Positions 26,006 through 34,410 of a stretch of 43,677 bases of DNA are shown here, one piece after another. The position numbers and the translations under genes are program-made. The notes below the pieces were generated by a model that saw only the letters and a program-made list of their open reading frames with translations, ran no database searches and was not told the origin of the DNA. Within the stretch, counting starts at the first letter, position 1; each line of letters starts with the position of its first letter. The DNA lies in contig JAEZUR010000035.1 in NCBI GenBank assembly GCA_023420935.1, positions 1-43,677 on the forward strand, written 5' to 3'. The DNA comes from Bacillota bacterium (GTDB taxonomy: Bacteria > Bacillota > Clostridia > Lachnospirales > Lachnospiraceae).

Positions 26006-26905
26006 TTGCTTAATACAATACGACCCAAAAACAGAGTAATTTTTGCGTATTTACTTATACCTGTATCCTTGTACATATTCGCAGTTTTTATACCGCTTAT
26101 AACAGCAGGATATTATAGTTTTTTCGAGTGGAAGGGCGGTCCAAATAAAACATTTATTGGTTTTGACAACTATGTTAATTTAATAAAAGATTCTGTATTT
26201 TGGGAATCATTTAGCCACAACATCTATTTAGTAATCGCATGTATTATTGGTCAGATCGGACTTGCATTTATCATTGTATTAATGATAAACTCTCGTCTTG
26301 TAAAATTAAAAGGAATTCATCGTACCTTTGGTTTTTTCCCAAGTACCATTTCTGCTGTATACATAGGGTTTATTTGGAAAATGGTATACGATTATAAGCG
26401 AGGTATCTTAAACTGGTTCCTTGATTTAATGGGAAATACTAACGCATCAAAGGTTTGGTTAAACGACCCAAAATTAGTTATGCTCCTTATCGCAATTCCG
26501 TTAATATGGCAGTTTATCGGTTATTACATGGTAATTATTATCTCCGCTATATCGTCTGTAGATCAGGAAATTTTTGAGTCATCCGAAATAGATGGAGCAA
26601 ACGGAATTCAAAGAGCAATTCATATCGTATTTCCACTAATTAAAAATACTTTATTAGTATGTGTTACGCTTTGTGTTGCTGGTAACATGAAAGCTTTCGA
26701 TCACATATATGTAATGACCAAAGGTGGCCCAGGTAATTCTTCTATGGTTATGGCACTCTATGGATATACTGTATCCTTTAAGCAACAGAATATGGGATAC
26801 GGTAGCGCAATTTCAATCGGCATATTTGTTTTAAGTTTATTAGTAATAGGTGGAGCGCAACTACTAGTAAGTCGATTATCCAAAGAAAAGGAGGGCGCAA
26901 AATAA
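26006..26905 (+). CDS. Sugar ABC transporter permease, MalF type (second system)
   Basis: The 299-residue protein has six predicted membrane helices and the EAA-type loop (DQEIFESSEIDGANGIQRAIHIVFPLIKN, about residues 190-218). AGGAGG (25991-25996) ends nine bases before a TTG at 26006, which sets the start there; the frame open to 25967 would include the hairpin. Its TAA overlaps the next ATG by one base. With the following gene it forms the membrane channel of the second sugar importer; the ATPase is again absent. Confidence 0.9.
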   Translation: MLNTIRPKNRVIFAYLLIPVSLYIFAVFIPLITAGYYSFFEWKGGPNKTFIGFDNYVNLIKDSVFWESFSHNIYLVIACIIGQIGLAFIIVLMINSRLVKLKGIHRTFGFFPSTISAVYIGFIWKMVYDYKRGILNWFLDLMGNTNASKVWLNDPKLVMLLIAIPLIWQFIGYYMVIIISAISSVDQEIFESSEIDGANGIQRAIHIVFPLIKNTLLVCVTLCVAGNMKAFDHIYVMTKGGPGNSSMVMALYGYTVSFKQQNMGYGSAISIGIFVLSLLVIGGAQLLVSRLSKEKEGAK

Positions 26906-27780
26906 TGAGCAAAATAAATACTCCTTCTAGTAACGATTTTGGATTAAAAATGAAAACACGATCATTATCTTTGTTTTTAAATTTTATATTGATAGTTTTT
27001 TCAGCATCTTGTATTTTTCCACTAGTATGGTTGTTCTATTCTTCTTTAAAAGAAAAACGCGTATTTAATGCAGATATTATTGGATTGCCAACATCACCTA
27101 CCTTTTCAAATTATATTAAAATTCTTACAAACAAAGATTATCATATATTTGAATCACTCATTAACAGTTTTAGAACAACTATTATCTCTGTTGCTCTTAT
27201 TATTCTATTTGGTTTTATTGTTGGTTATATTTTAGCCCGCGTTGAATTCAAAGGTAATCGAATTTTATACTTAGCGTTCTTAATGGGTCTATTAATTCCG
27301 ATTCATTCCTTATTAGTACCTATTTATGTAGTGTTTAATAAAACCGGAATGGGAAATCATTGGTTTACATTAATTATTCCATATGTAGCATTTGGTCTTC
27401 CAATTGCAATCTTCTTAGTAGAAGGTTATGTTAAGGCAGTGCCCGTAGCATTAGAAGAAGCTGCAGCTATTGATGGAAGTAGTTTTAGTCGTACATTGTT
27501 CACAGTAATATTACCAATCTGTAAACCAATTTTAACAACAGCAGGTATCATTCAAACATTTGCATGTTGGAATGAATTCTCCTTTGCATTGGTGTTAATA
27601 AAGGATTCCAGATTGTATACTGTACCATTAGCTATGACTCAGTTTACTGGTCAGTTTGCTTCTGACTATCCAAAGATTATGTCAGCTATGTTGGTTACAA
27701 TGTCTCCAATTATCATTTTCTATTTTGGATTTAGTAAACAAATCATTAAAGGTATGGTTGCAGGAGCTGTTAAGGGCTAG
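26905..27780 (+). CDS. Sugar ABC transporter permease, MalG type (second system)
   Basis: The 291-residue protein has six predicted membrane helices and the loop ALEEAAAIDGSSFSRTLFTVILPICKP near residues 183-209, the ATPase contact. It ends in the usual IIKGMVAGAVKG. The start overlaps the preceding permease stop by one base, so the two are co-translated. It is the last gene of the operon; a strong hairpin follows. Confidence 0.92.
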   Translation: MSKINTPSSNDFGLKMKTRSLSLFLNFILIVFSASCIFPLVWLFYSSLKEKRVFNADIIGLPTSPTFSNYIKILTNKDYHIFESLINSFRTTIISVALIILFGFIVGYILARVEFKGNRILYLAFLMGLLIPIHSLLVPIYVVFNKTGMGNHWFTLIIPYVAFGLPIAIFLVEGYVKAVPVALEEAAAIDGSSFSRTLFTVILPICKPILTTAGIIQTFACWNEFSFALVLIKDSRLYTVPLAMTQFTGQFASDYPKIMSAMLVTMSPIIIFYFGFSKQIIKGMVAGAVKG

Positions 27781-27813
27781 AACTTTTCTTTAACTAAAAA
27801 CAAGCATTTTAAT

Positions 27814-27857
27814 GGGGCTTTTACCATAATAGCATTCTGCTATCTGGTAAAAGCCCC
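27814..27857 (+). terminator. Hairpin after the second ABC operon
   Basis: GGGGCTTTTACCA (27814-27826) pairs perfectly with TGGTAAAAGCCCC (27845-27857). There is no clear T run after it, but its position after the last gene makes a terminator or 3' protector likely. Confidence 0.6.
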
Positions 27858-28089
27858 GTCCACAATTTCCCTATTCTATATTAAAAAACAACAGATTTCA
27901 AGTATTAGACCAGGGGAATCTAATGAGTACAACCGCTTTGCCTCCTTAGGAAGCTATGTGCGATCCCCGCTCATATGTTACAACGAGAAAGACTCCTTCT
28001 TCTTCGTACCTTTGAGGAAATTGTGGCTAACATGTCCCCTGTCAGAAATCAAGCGAATTAGAAGTAGTTTTCTCATATGTATATTAGAC
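27858..28089. other. Non-coding stretch with a 9-bp direct repeat
   Basis: No convincing gene. The stretch seems less AT-rich than its surroundings and is bounded by TATTAGACC at 27903-27911 and again at 28082-28090, the second copy touching the agrB stop. A short possible frame (27958-28140) runs into agrB on the other strand and is judged spurious. AGGGGAATC (27913-27921) and GATCCCC (27962-27968) could pair. Confidence 0.4.
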
Positions 28090-28674
28090 CTATTTCTTCT
28101 TGTAGATTTTAAAATCGTTAGACTTAATATATCCACTTAATAACAGTAACCCCGTGATAGTCATTGCTAACGTAATAGATTCATATATAGGCACAACATT
28201 TCCTATTATTGCAAGTAGAAATATAACCGTCTCTACCGCTAAAATTTTTAATGTTCTAAGCCGATACACTTTTGTTTCTAGAAAGTCTAACTGATTATTA
28301 TTGGTATCTACTGGTGCCAATTTCACAATAAAGAATCCAGACAAACAAGCTAGTAAGAAACAATTAAGTTTTGAACTATCATAGTATTTAATAAAACAGA
28401 AACTAATCGATATAATAAAGATAGAAAGTAAGTAACATCGTTTGATGGAATCTGCATGGTATCCACCAGCATGAGAACGAAGTAAAATAAATGCTAGTAA
28501 AAAAACAACACTGTGTGGAAATACCCCAAATACAACTCCCAAGATCATAATCGTTATTATATTCATACCAATTAGCAATCCCTGATTTAGTCCAAATTCA
28601 ATTATCTCCTTCTCTTCCATTCTTACAAAACTTTTGCTTACTAGCCAATCTGTTACATTACTACTGTCTTTCAT
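28090..28674 (-). CDS. agrB: AgrB-type peptide-processing membrane protease
   Basis: AgrB cuts the AgrD precursor and closes its thiolactone ring at the membrane. The 194-residue protein has the family length and about five to six hydrophobic helices after a polar N-terminus. The catalytic region reads HAGGYHADSIKRC; His73 and Cys80 are seven residues apart, the spacing of His77 and Cys84 in S. aureus AgrB. It starts five bases after the agrD stop without a clear ribosome site of its own, so its translation is probably coupled. It is the last gene of agrA-agrC-agrD-agrB. Confidence 0.92.
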   Translation of the reverse strand: MKDSSNVTDWLVSKSFVRMEEKEIIEFGLNQGLLIGMNIITIMILGVVFGVFPHSVVFLLAFILLRSHAGGYHADSIKRCYLLSIFIISISFCFIKYYDSSKLNCFLLACLSGFFIVKLAPVDTNNNQLDFLETKVYRLRTLKILAVETVIFLLAIIGNVVPIYESITLAMTITGLLLLSGYIKSNDFKIYKKK

Positions 28675-28679
28675 TGTGT

Positions 28680-28823
28680 TTAAAATTTACGTAATTTTTT
28701 TACAGAATCCGGCATTTTAGGTTGATAAAGCAGAAATGGACAAGCAGTATTGGCACTTACTGTTGTTACTTTCTTTGCGATACCAACTAAAGAATTACCA
28801 CATATTTTTGTTATCTTATTCAT
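28680..28823 (-). CDS. agrD: AgrD-type cyclic-lactone autoinducer precursor
   Basis: This 47-residue gene fits the AgrD pattern exactly. An amphipathic N-terminal leader (MNKITKICGNSLVGIAKKV, residues 1-19) is followed by SANTACPFLLYQ and a C-terminal tail PKMPDSVKKLRKF. The ring cysteine would be Cys28; with the usual five-residue ring the peptide would contain CPFLL, though the exact ends are uncertain. AAAGGGGGG lies six bases before the ATG at 28823. It lies directly between its receptor gene and agrB, as expected. Confidence 0.92.
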   Translation of the reverse strand: MNKITKICGNSLVGIAKKVTTVSANTACPFLLYQPKMPDSVKKLRKF

Positions 28824-28849
28824 AACCAGCCCCCCTTTCTGAATTCATA

Positions 28850-28910
28850 ATACTACTATTTTGTCCTCAAAAATTCAAGTTGGTAAAATCTATATATAAT
28901 TGTGGTAAAA
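28850..28910 (-). promoter_or_regulatory. agrDB promoter with putative LytTR-activator direct repeats
   Basis: Read leftward, TTGAAT (28878-28873) and TAGTAT (28855-28850) are 17 bases apart, about 30 bases before the agrD start. Directly upstream lie two direct repeats with GGTAAAA on the plus strand at 28882-28888 and 28904-28910, 22 bp apart. Two repeats about two helix turns apart next to a poor -35 box is the arrangement used by AgrA-type LytTR activators. Confidence 0.7.
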
Positions 28911-28924
28911 CTTACAGTTTTTCC

Positions 28925-30184
28925 CTATAAAGTCAGATATAATAATACTTCAGCTGTAAATAGATCATCATATTCGATATTTAAAATGCCATTATATTTA
29001 TCCACCATCTTTTGTACATTAGATAATCCAATACCGTGGAATTCGTTGTTATCTTTCGACGTAATTAAGTTACCGTATCTATTTTTAATGACTCCTCGGT
29101 AATTATTTTGGATTAGAATATATAACGTGCCTTTATCATATTTAATCGTAATATTTAACTTCTTGTCTTCTACTTCTCTTAAGGCGCTAATAGCATTTTC
29201 TAATAAATTAGACAAAATTACATTGATATCAAACTGATTTAAAATAATATGCTCTGGTATCTGCACTTTAACCATTACATTGTCTGTTAGCTTTTTCGCT
29301 TCCCCAATCATATAATTAAGTATTGTATCGATCCCTGCATTGCCAGTACTTACATACTCCATGGTGTTTTTTATAGAAAGCTTCATCTCTTCAAGATAAC
29401 GAAGAATCTCTTCATTATCATTTTTCGTAGCCATATCACCCAACTGAAGAAAATGATGTTTGATATCATGTTGTAATGATTTAATTTTACTTTGAGACAA
29501 TTCAATAATCCTTATTTGGTTGGTATAGCATTCTAATTGCCGTTCTAGCAATTCTTTTTCATACTTCTCCGCATACGATTGTATAATCCAGTCGTATAAA
29601 TAAAAGGCAACAATATTTATTAGCAGAATAAATATGCTTTCCATTACAATCAGTATCTTATTATTTGTTATATGATAAACTAGCATGATTATCATAATAA
29701 TGCTTATGATTGGTATAGCCAACAGAGGGATTCCTTGAATCATAGCAAACCGATACTCTTTCTTATCCGATACAATCCTTTCTACAACCAATTCTAAAAT
29801 GAAAATAAATAGGCTTAAAATAATATTATTGATTCCCTGAAACCAAATATCAGTAAAATAATTTCCCAAAACAAAAACTACAACAACATCTGCTGCCATA
29901 TTAATTATATAAATCAATCCCACAGATACCACTTTTTTCATGAAAGTATCCGTATATAAATAAAACACTGCCAGAAGTCCTACAATATTAATAATCAAAT
30001 TTAAAACTGGCATATGAAACTCTAGGTTTACTCCGCTAGTTACAACAAAGTAAAGTAGATATAAGATTATTTCCCATTTCTTTCCCATTGTTTCTCGTCG
30101 AAAAAAGATACCAGCAAATCGATAAATTACATAAATCCGAAACAAATTAGAAACCAGATAAATTATATTATAATAAATATCCAT
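28925..30184 (-). CDS. agrC: AgrC-type sensor histidine kinase
   Basis: The 419-residue membrane protein has six to seven hydrophobic helices over residues 1-200, the peptide-sensing part, and a coiled linker. The kinase part has SLQHDIKHHFLQLG with the phospho-acceptor His239, NLLENAISAL (N box) near 325 and HGIGLSNVQKMV (G box) near 390, the features of the GHKL AgrC group (HPK10). It starts one base after the response-regulator gene and lies just upstream of agrD. It most likely senses the AgrD-derived peptide. Confidence 0.92.
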   Translation of the reverse strand: MDIYYNIIYLVSNLFRIYVIYRFAGIFFRRETMGKKWEIILYLLYFVVTSGVNLEFHMPVLNLIINIVGLLAVFYLYTDTFMKKVVSVGLIYIINMAADVVVVFVLGNYFTDIWFQGINNIILSLFIFILELVVERIVSDKKEYRFAMIQGIPLLAIPIISIIMIIMLVYHITNNKILIVMESIFILLINIVAFYLYDWIIQSYAEKYEKELLERQLECYTNQIRIIELSQSKIKSLQHDIKHHFLQLGDMATKNDNEEILRYLEEMKLSIKNTMEYVSTGNAGIDTILNYMIGEAKKLTDNVMVKVQIPEHIILNQFDINVILSNLLENAISALREVEDKKLNITIKYDKGTLYILIQNNYRGVIKNRYGNLITSKDNNEFHGIGLSNVQKMVDKYNGILNIEYDDLFTAEVLLYLTL

Positions 30185-30910
30185 TTACATTCTCTCCCTT
30201 CGATAGTTCATAAGTCTTGACCTGACCTCTTTTCGATTCGCTTGGCTAATCGCCAAAACCTCCCCATTTACCATAGTGACACAATCATATCGATATTCCG
30301 AAATATAATCATAATGAACCAAAAATGATTTATGTATTAATAGAAAATTTTCATCTGACATTTGTTCCACAATGTTCTCTAACTTTCCATAAAACTCTTT
30401 GAACTGTTCTTCACCCCCAACTTTAATCTGTACCTTTTTTCCTTCGCTTTTAAAATAGTAAATATCTCTAAGCGGAATTTTATAGAACACCTTTCCATTG
30501 TTGTATTCGAAAAATTGTTTCCCATTTTCAATGAGTGTTACTATGTTATCCATCACTTCTTCAATATCTTTCACCTGAATCGGCTTTATTAAAAAATCCA
30601 AAGGCCTTACCTTAAACAGTTGTATGGCATAGCTTTCATTGGATGAGATAAATATAATCTGCGTCGTTTCATTCTTCATTTCATTCCTTAAGAACTTTCC
30701 AACATTAATACCACTTAATTGGCTCATTTGTATATCTAAAAATATCACATCAAAGTAATGATTCTTTTCCATAAAATCACACAAAGATTCCCCCGAAAAG
30801 AAAACAGATATCTCTACTTTCAAGGATTTTATTTTGGCATAATCTATAACCATATTTTCAATATTGGAACACGTAAAACTTTCATCGTCACAAACCGCAA
30901 TACTGATCAC
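30185..30910 (-). CDS. agrA: AgrA-type LytTR response regulator
   Basis: The 241-residue protein has a receiver domain (residues 1-120: acidic Asp8-Asp9, phospho-acceptor Asp59 in DVIFLDIQM, Lys109 in PLDFLIKPI) and a LytTR DNA-binding domain (residues about 135-238: YKIPLRDIYYFKSEGKKVQI, NFLLIHKSFLVHYDYI, ANRKEVRSRL). It probably activates the agrDB promoter when phosphorylated by AgrC. It is the first gene, followed directly by agrC. Confidence 0.92.
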   Translation of the reverse strand: MISIAVCDDESFTCSNIENMVIDYAKIKSLKVEISVFFSGESLCDFMEKNHYFDVIFLDIQMSQLSGINVGKFLRNEMKNETTQIIFISSNESYAIQLFKVRPLDFLIKPIQVKDIEEVMDNIVTLIENGKQFFEYNNGKVFYKIPLRDIYYFKSEGKKVQIKVGGEEQFKEFYGKLENIVEQMSDENFLLIHKSFLVHYDYISEYRYDCVTMVNGEVLAISQANRKEVRSRLMNYRRERM

Positions 30911-31014
30911 TAGATTTTCCTCCTGTACCTATTTATAATGACACATTTCTAATCTGCTGATTGTACAGTTAAATTTTAACAAATATTGGTTATTTTATCT
31001 ATCACTTTCTTAAA

Positions 31015-31063
31015 AAATTTAAAAAGGCATAAACTCTCAGGTTGCACTGGGCGTTTATGCCTT
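31015..31063 (-). terminator. Terminator of the DUF3810-type gene
   Basis: Read leftward, AAGGCATAAAC (31063-31053) pairs with GTTTATGCCTT (31034-31024), followed by T-rich sequence. It separates the DUF3810-type gene from agrA. Confidence 0.8.
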
Positions 31064-31080
31064 AACTTAAATATATTATG

Positions 31081-32214
31081 TTAGTTTTTATCTCTCTCAA
31101 CTAACTTCACTTCATTATCCTTACGATATTTCGCCAAAAGAAGATCCAACATACGACCGTAACTCTTTACTCCATCCGATTGATCATTCGCCTTTAAATA
31201 CATATTATTCACATGATTGGACGTTCTACTAACAACCGTATTTTTATATTCCTTCCAGTAAGATGAATTCATACTAATATCATTCAATACACCTTGAGAG
31301 TACATAGCTTTAATTACAAAATAATCCTCCCTACTCTGTTCATATAATGCATTTGCTGATATAATCAACGCCAGCATAGTGCTACTATATTGAAATTCAA
31401 CACTATCTGATTCTATCCCTGACAAATACGCAAGATAGTTTGCTTCATCCTCTCTCATAAACCCTCGAAGATGCGCTAATTCATGTAACATAGTGGAAGG
31501 TATAGAATAATCAGGAATATCAACATTTATATTCGCTTCCATAGTAAATGGAAAAAACATACCTGTTATCTCTGCATTTGACATATATTTAGAAAATACG
31601 ACCGACTTTGGAGGCCCATAGTTCCCCCTTAAAACTGGATATTCTTTACCTAATTCAACGTATGCTATATTTGCATCTCTCCCAAGCTCGCTTCTACTTT
31701 CGCTCAATTGAAATACACCGTTCTCATCAGTATTTGTCACCTGGGCTCTTAATTCATTTGCCCGAATAGCAAGACTTTCAGTAAGCGCATAAAGTTCATC
31801 TAAACTAGATTCCCCAATGGTCAGATTGGAATATACAGAGAATGGGTATCGGTAATAATTAATTCCTGCAAAAAGTGTAAATAGAAATAATACTACACTA
31901 ATGCTACAAAGTAAATTCAGAATTCCTTTTAACAATTGCTTTCTACGTTCAACTTTATCAACTATTATTCGAATAAGAAAACGAATAACTACAGCCAGCA
32001 AAACTACAGGTACAACAATTACTATCATTTCTGCCAGTGAGAACGGAATCACCCCAGTAATTGTTGATAAAATTTGTGATATCCATTTATAGAAATGCTT
32101 CGCATAAATCTGCTCTGCAAAAAAACTGCTCTTCTTGGCAAGAATAATCAAAAGCAGCGATACAGGACTTAACAAAAGCAGAAAAATACGTTTATATGTA
32201 ATAACTTGTTTCAT
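31081..32214 (-). CDS. DUF3810-type membrane protein with HExxH motif
   Basis: The 377-residue protein has three hydrophobic helices in the first 120 residues (near 10-25, 52-80 and 100-117), then a large domain with STMLHELAHLRGFMREDEANYLAYLSG. His244, Glu245 and His248 form the zinc motif and an acidic residue about eight further on may be the third ligand, so a membrane metalloprotease role is likely. This matches DUF3810. I chose the ATG at 32214 (MKQVITYKR), which has GGAG ten bases upstream; an upstream in-frame ATG at 32295 has no support. The substrate is unknown. Confidence 0.85.
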   Translation of the reverse strand: MKQVITYKRIFLLLLSPVSLLLIILAKKSSFFAEQIYAKHFYKWISQILSTITGVIPFSLAEMIVIVVPVVLLAVVIRFLIRIIVDKVERRKQLLKGILNLLCSISVVLFLFTLFAGINYYRYPFSVYSNLTIGESSLDELYALTESLAIRANELRAQVTNTDENGVFQLSESRSELGRDANIAYVELGKEYPVLRGNYGPPKSVVFSKYMSNAEITGMFFPFTMEANINVDIPDYSIPSTMLHELAHLRGFMREDEANYLAYLSGIESDSVEFQYSSTMLALIISANALYEQSREDYFVIKAMYSQGVLNDISMNSSYWKEYKNTVVSRTSNHVNNMYLKANDQSDGVKSYGRMLDLLLAKYRKDNEVKLVERDKN

Positions 32215-32347
32215 CAATAGCGGACTCCAGTCTAAGTACAAGTACATTAATAATCTATCCACTATAATGGTAGCATTAATCGACAAAATATGCAATGTTC
32301 TAGGATATCTATGTGTCAGTAATTTATTACAGAACTGTCATATTTTA

Positions 32348-33049
32348 TTAAAAGGCATTCCACAGAAATAAAAATATGAAAATACAGCCCCAAGCGTTGT
32401 TTGTATGTTTTCTCACAAGAAGCATTCCATATATTAGGATGATAATTGATGCAATTTCTAATAATCCAATAATTGAAGTATTAAAAGGATGAAACAGAAC
32501 ACAAATCAAGGCACAAGCCAATGCACCCTTATCAATCCATTTGGATTTCGATGGATACCGTTGATTGATTTTATCATAAATCACAACATAGTTGAAACCT
32601 TCAAAGAAGCCCCATATAATAGCAATTACGACAATACCTAAAAACTTTACCCAAAGCCCACTTGTCAATATATCATCTGTAATCATAATGGATAATGGAG
32701 CATATTGTCTTAATTGCCCCGTGAAAAGCAGGAGTAAAAAGTAAGGTAGGAAGCATAAGATTGACAAGCCAATTGCAAGGATAGAATTGTGACGCCTTAT
32801 TCCAAAAGTAGTAAGGTTTTCTTTTCTTACTATGCATACAATTGTGATGCCTAGCCCAGCAATTCCAAATTGCAGTGCACCAATTATAAACAATCGTAAT
32901 AATACAGAAATACTATTATCTTTCACTAACCTCATCAACTGGTCTTCAAAACACACATAGACACCAAATATGACGAATGTAACTATTGCTATTATCCATA
33001 AATCTATATCAACTTTCTTCTGTTCCAATGTAATTACTTTTTTAGCCAT
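32348..33049 (-). CDS. Integral membrane protein, divergent CPBP-like
   Basis: The 233-residue protein has seven to eight hydrophobic helices. The order WGFFEGFNYVVIYDKI near 165-180 followed by CVLFHPFNT near 198-207 resembles the EExxxR and HxxxN blocks of CPBP/Abi proteases, but the paired glutamates are replaced (FEGFNY), so it may be inactive or a different family. A strong ribosome site (GAGGGGG) precedes the ATG. It lies 53 bases after the DUF3810 gene end region and runs in the same direction. Confidence 0.65.
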   Translation of the reverse strand: MAKKVITLEQKKVDIDLWIIAIVTFVIFGVYVCFEDQLMRLVKDNSISVLLRLFIIGALQFGIAGLGITIVCIVRKENLTTFGIRRHNSILAIGLSILCFLPYFLLLLFTGQLRQYAPLSIMITDDILTSGLWVKFLGIVVIAIIWGFFEGFNYVVIYDKINQRYPSKSKWIDKGALACALICVLFHPFNTSIIGLLEIASIIILIYGMLLVRKHTNNAWGCIFIFLFLWNAF

Positions 33050-33209
33050 TACAATCCCCCTCTAGCATCTATTCTTTAACATAAATTGAAATATCATTAA
33101 CAACTTGCCCGTCCGTATTATAAGCTGAACATAAGAGTAACTCGTAAGGATGATGAATAAACCATAATTACTCCTTTTTTTTATTTCTATCAGCTAATAA
33201 ACTCGAAAT

Positions 33210-33542
33210 TTATCCCGCAAGTGTTTCATTAAAAATCAATTGTAACTCATTATATGGTATCTCTTGATTAAGATAAATTTGTAACATTCCTTTTGGAGTC
33301 ATTTTATATTGACTCAATTGTTGCCTATATTTCGTGATTCCTACGGCTTCAATGTTTATATGGTCTTTGAACGGAATAATTCTAACAAACTTATCTCCCA
33401 CATAATAGCTGGGAAGTTTCGCCCATAGTTTTTCATCAATATCGCAAACTACACTTCCAAAAACAACCGCTCTTATTTCGGTAAAATACATTTGTATCTC
33501 TTTGTTATATTGGCTAATGTAATCCTGAACATCTTTTTTCAT
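33210..33542 (-). CDS. DUF1801 / YdhG-like small protein
   Basis: The 110-residue cytoplasmic protein has the DUF1801 pattern: DVQDYISQYNKEIQMYFTEIR, then EKLWAKLPSYYVGDKFVRIIPFKDHINIEA and a C-terminal TPKGMLQIYLNQEIPYNELQLI. Related proteins have been linked to iron delivery or genotoxic stress in some bacteria, but the biochemical role is not settled. Single gene in a same-strand run. Confidence 0.8.
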   Translation of the reverse strand: MKKDVQDYISQYNKEIQMYFTEIRAVVFGSVVCDIDEKLWAKLPSYYVGDKFVRIIPFKDHINIEAVGITKYRQQLSQYKMTPKGMLQIYLNQEIPYNELQLIFNETLAG

Positions 33543-33593
33543 AAGTTACTCTCCTTAACGTTTTTCTTCCCATAACTCCCTCCATATAAAACA

Positions 33594-34307
33594 TTAAATA
33601 GATAAAAGCATATAGGTAAGTCCGATTCCATTAAACAACATATGAGCTAAGATTCCCGGAACGGGTGTCTTCGTTTTTTCATACATAATAGTGAGAACAA
33701 GGCTAAATGCCATATATCCACCAATAATTGCGATTTCTTGTGGATGTCCTTCATACATTATTGCTTGAAATACATGTTGAATACCAAAAATAAAAGCAGT
33801 TGCAAAATGCGCAAATATACAACTTTTCTTTCTTAATACTGTAAAAAAACAAACTCTATATAAGAGTTCTTCAATCATAGGACCTAAAATAATACCCCCA
33901 AAAATCATAAAAATAACAAACGCTACTCCCCCATTTTGAATATTTTCAATAAAATTAGAGGTGTTTGAACTTGAGAATTTCGCAAAACCCAACATCTTAA
34001 TTACTAAAGGTTCAATTAAGTTTTGAAAGATAATATTTTGAAACAAGAAACATAAAATAGTAGCAAGTAAAGTCCAAACAATGATTTTTATAGGACTCTG
34101 CTTTTTCAGTCCAATGATAACTAATTTACCACATAATACAAACGGAATGATCCAAGTTACAAATATTAAAATGCTAAAAATACCCGCTACACTATTGGAT
34201 AAAAAAGTTACTCCAAAGGAGTACATTACACAAGCAATGATACCAACTACAGCTCTTTTCCCCTCAATAGTTTCATTAAAATCTATTATTTTTCTCTGTT
34301 CTTTCAT
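33594..34307 (-). CDS. CPBP-family intramembrane metalloprotease
   Basis: The 237-residue protein has about seven helices. The catalytic residues are visible: GPMIEELLYRVCFF (the EExxxR motif, residues about 143-156), FGIQHVF near 174 (the His of the FxxxH motif) and HMLFNGIG near 227 (HxxxN). It is thus likely an active CAAX-type or bacteriocin-processing/Abi protease. GGGAG lies seven bases before the ATG at 34307. It lies in a cluster of membrane proteases beside the agr locus; a shared role with peptide export or immunity is possible but unproven. Confidence 0.85.
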   Translation of the reverse strand: MKEQRKIIDFNETIEGKRAVVGIIACVMYSFGVTFLSNSVAGIFSILIFVTWIIPFVLCGKLVIIGLKKQSPIKIIVWTLLATILCFLFQNIIFQNLIEPLVIKMLGFAKFSSSNTSNFIENIQNGGVAFVIFMIFGGIILGPMIEELLYRVCFFTVLRKKSCIFAHFATAFIFGIQHVFQAIMYEGHPQEIAIIGGYMAFSLVLTIMYEKTKTPVPGILAHMLFNGIGLTYMLLSI

Positions 34308-34410
34308 CAAATACTCCCTTTATATTCCCTATATTATTTTACTTCATTATACTTTGGCACATATGGGCGTCAAACTTTTCCAACCATACCACATTTCATA
34401 CTTGAAAAAA

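Noticed and set aside
27958..28140. Plus-strand frame of 60 codons overlapping the agrB end
   Set aside because: It overlaps agrB antisense and has no ribosome site or recognisable domain.
31081..32214. DUF3810-type gene as a dedicated part of the agr system
   Set aside because: A terminator separates it from agrA and nothing but nearness supports it; kept only as a cluster-level idea.
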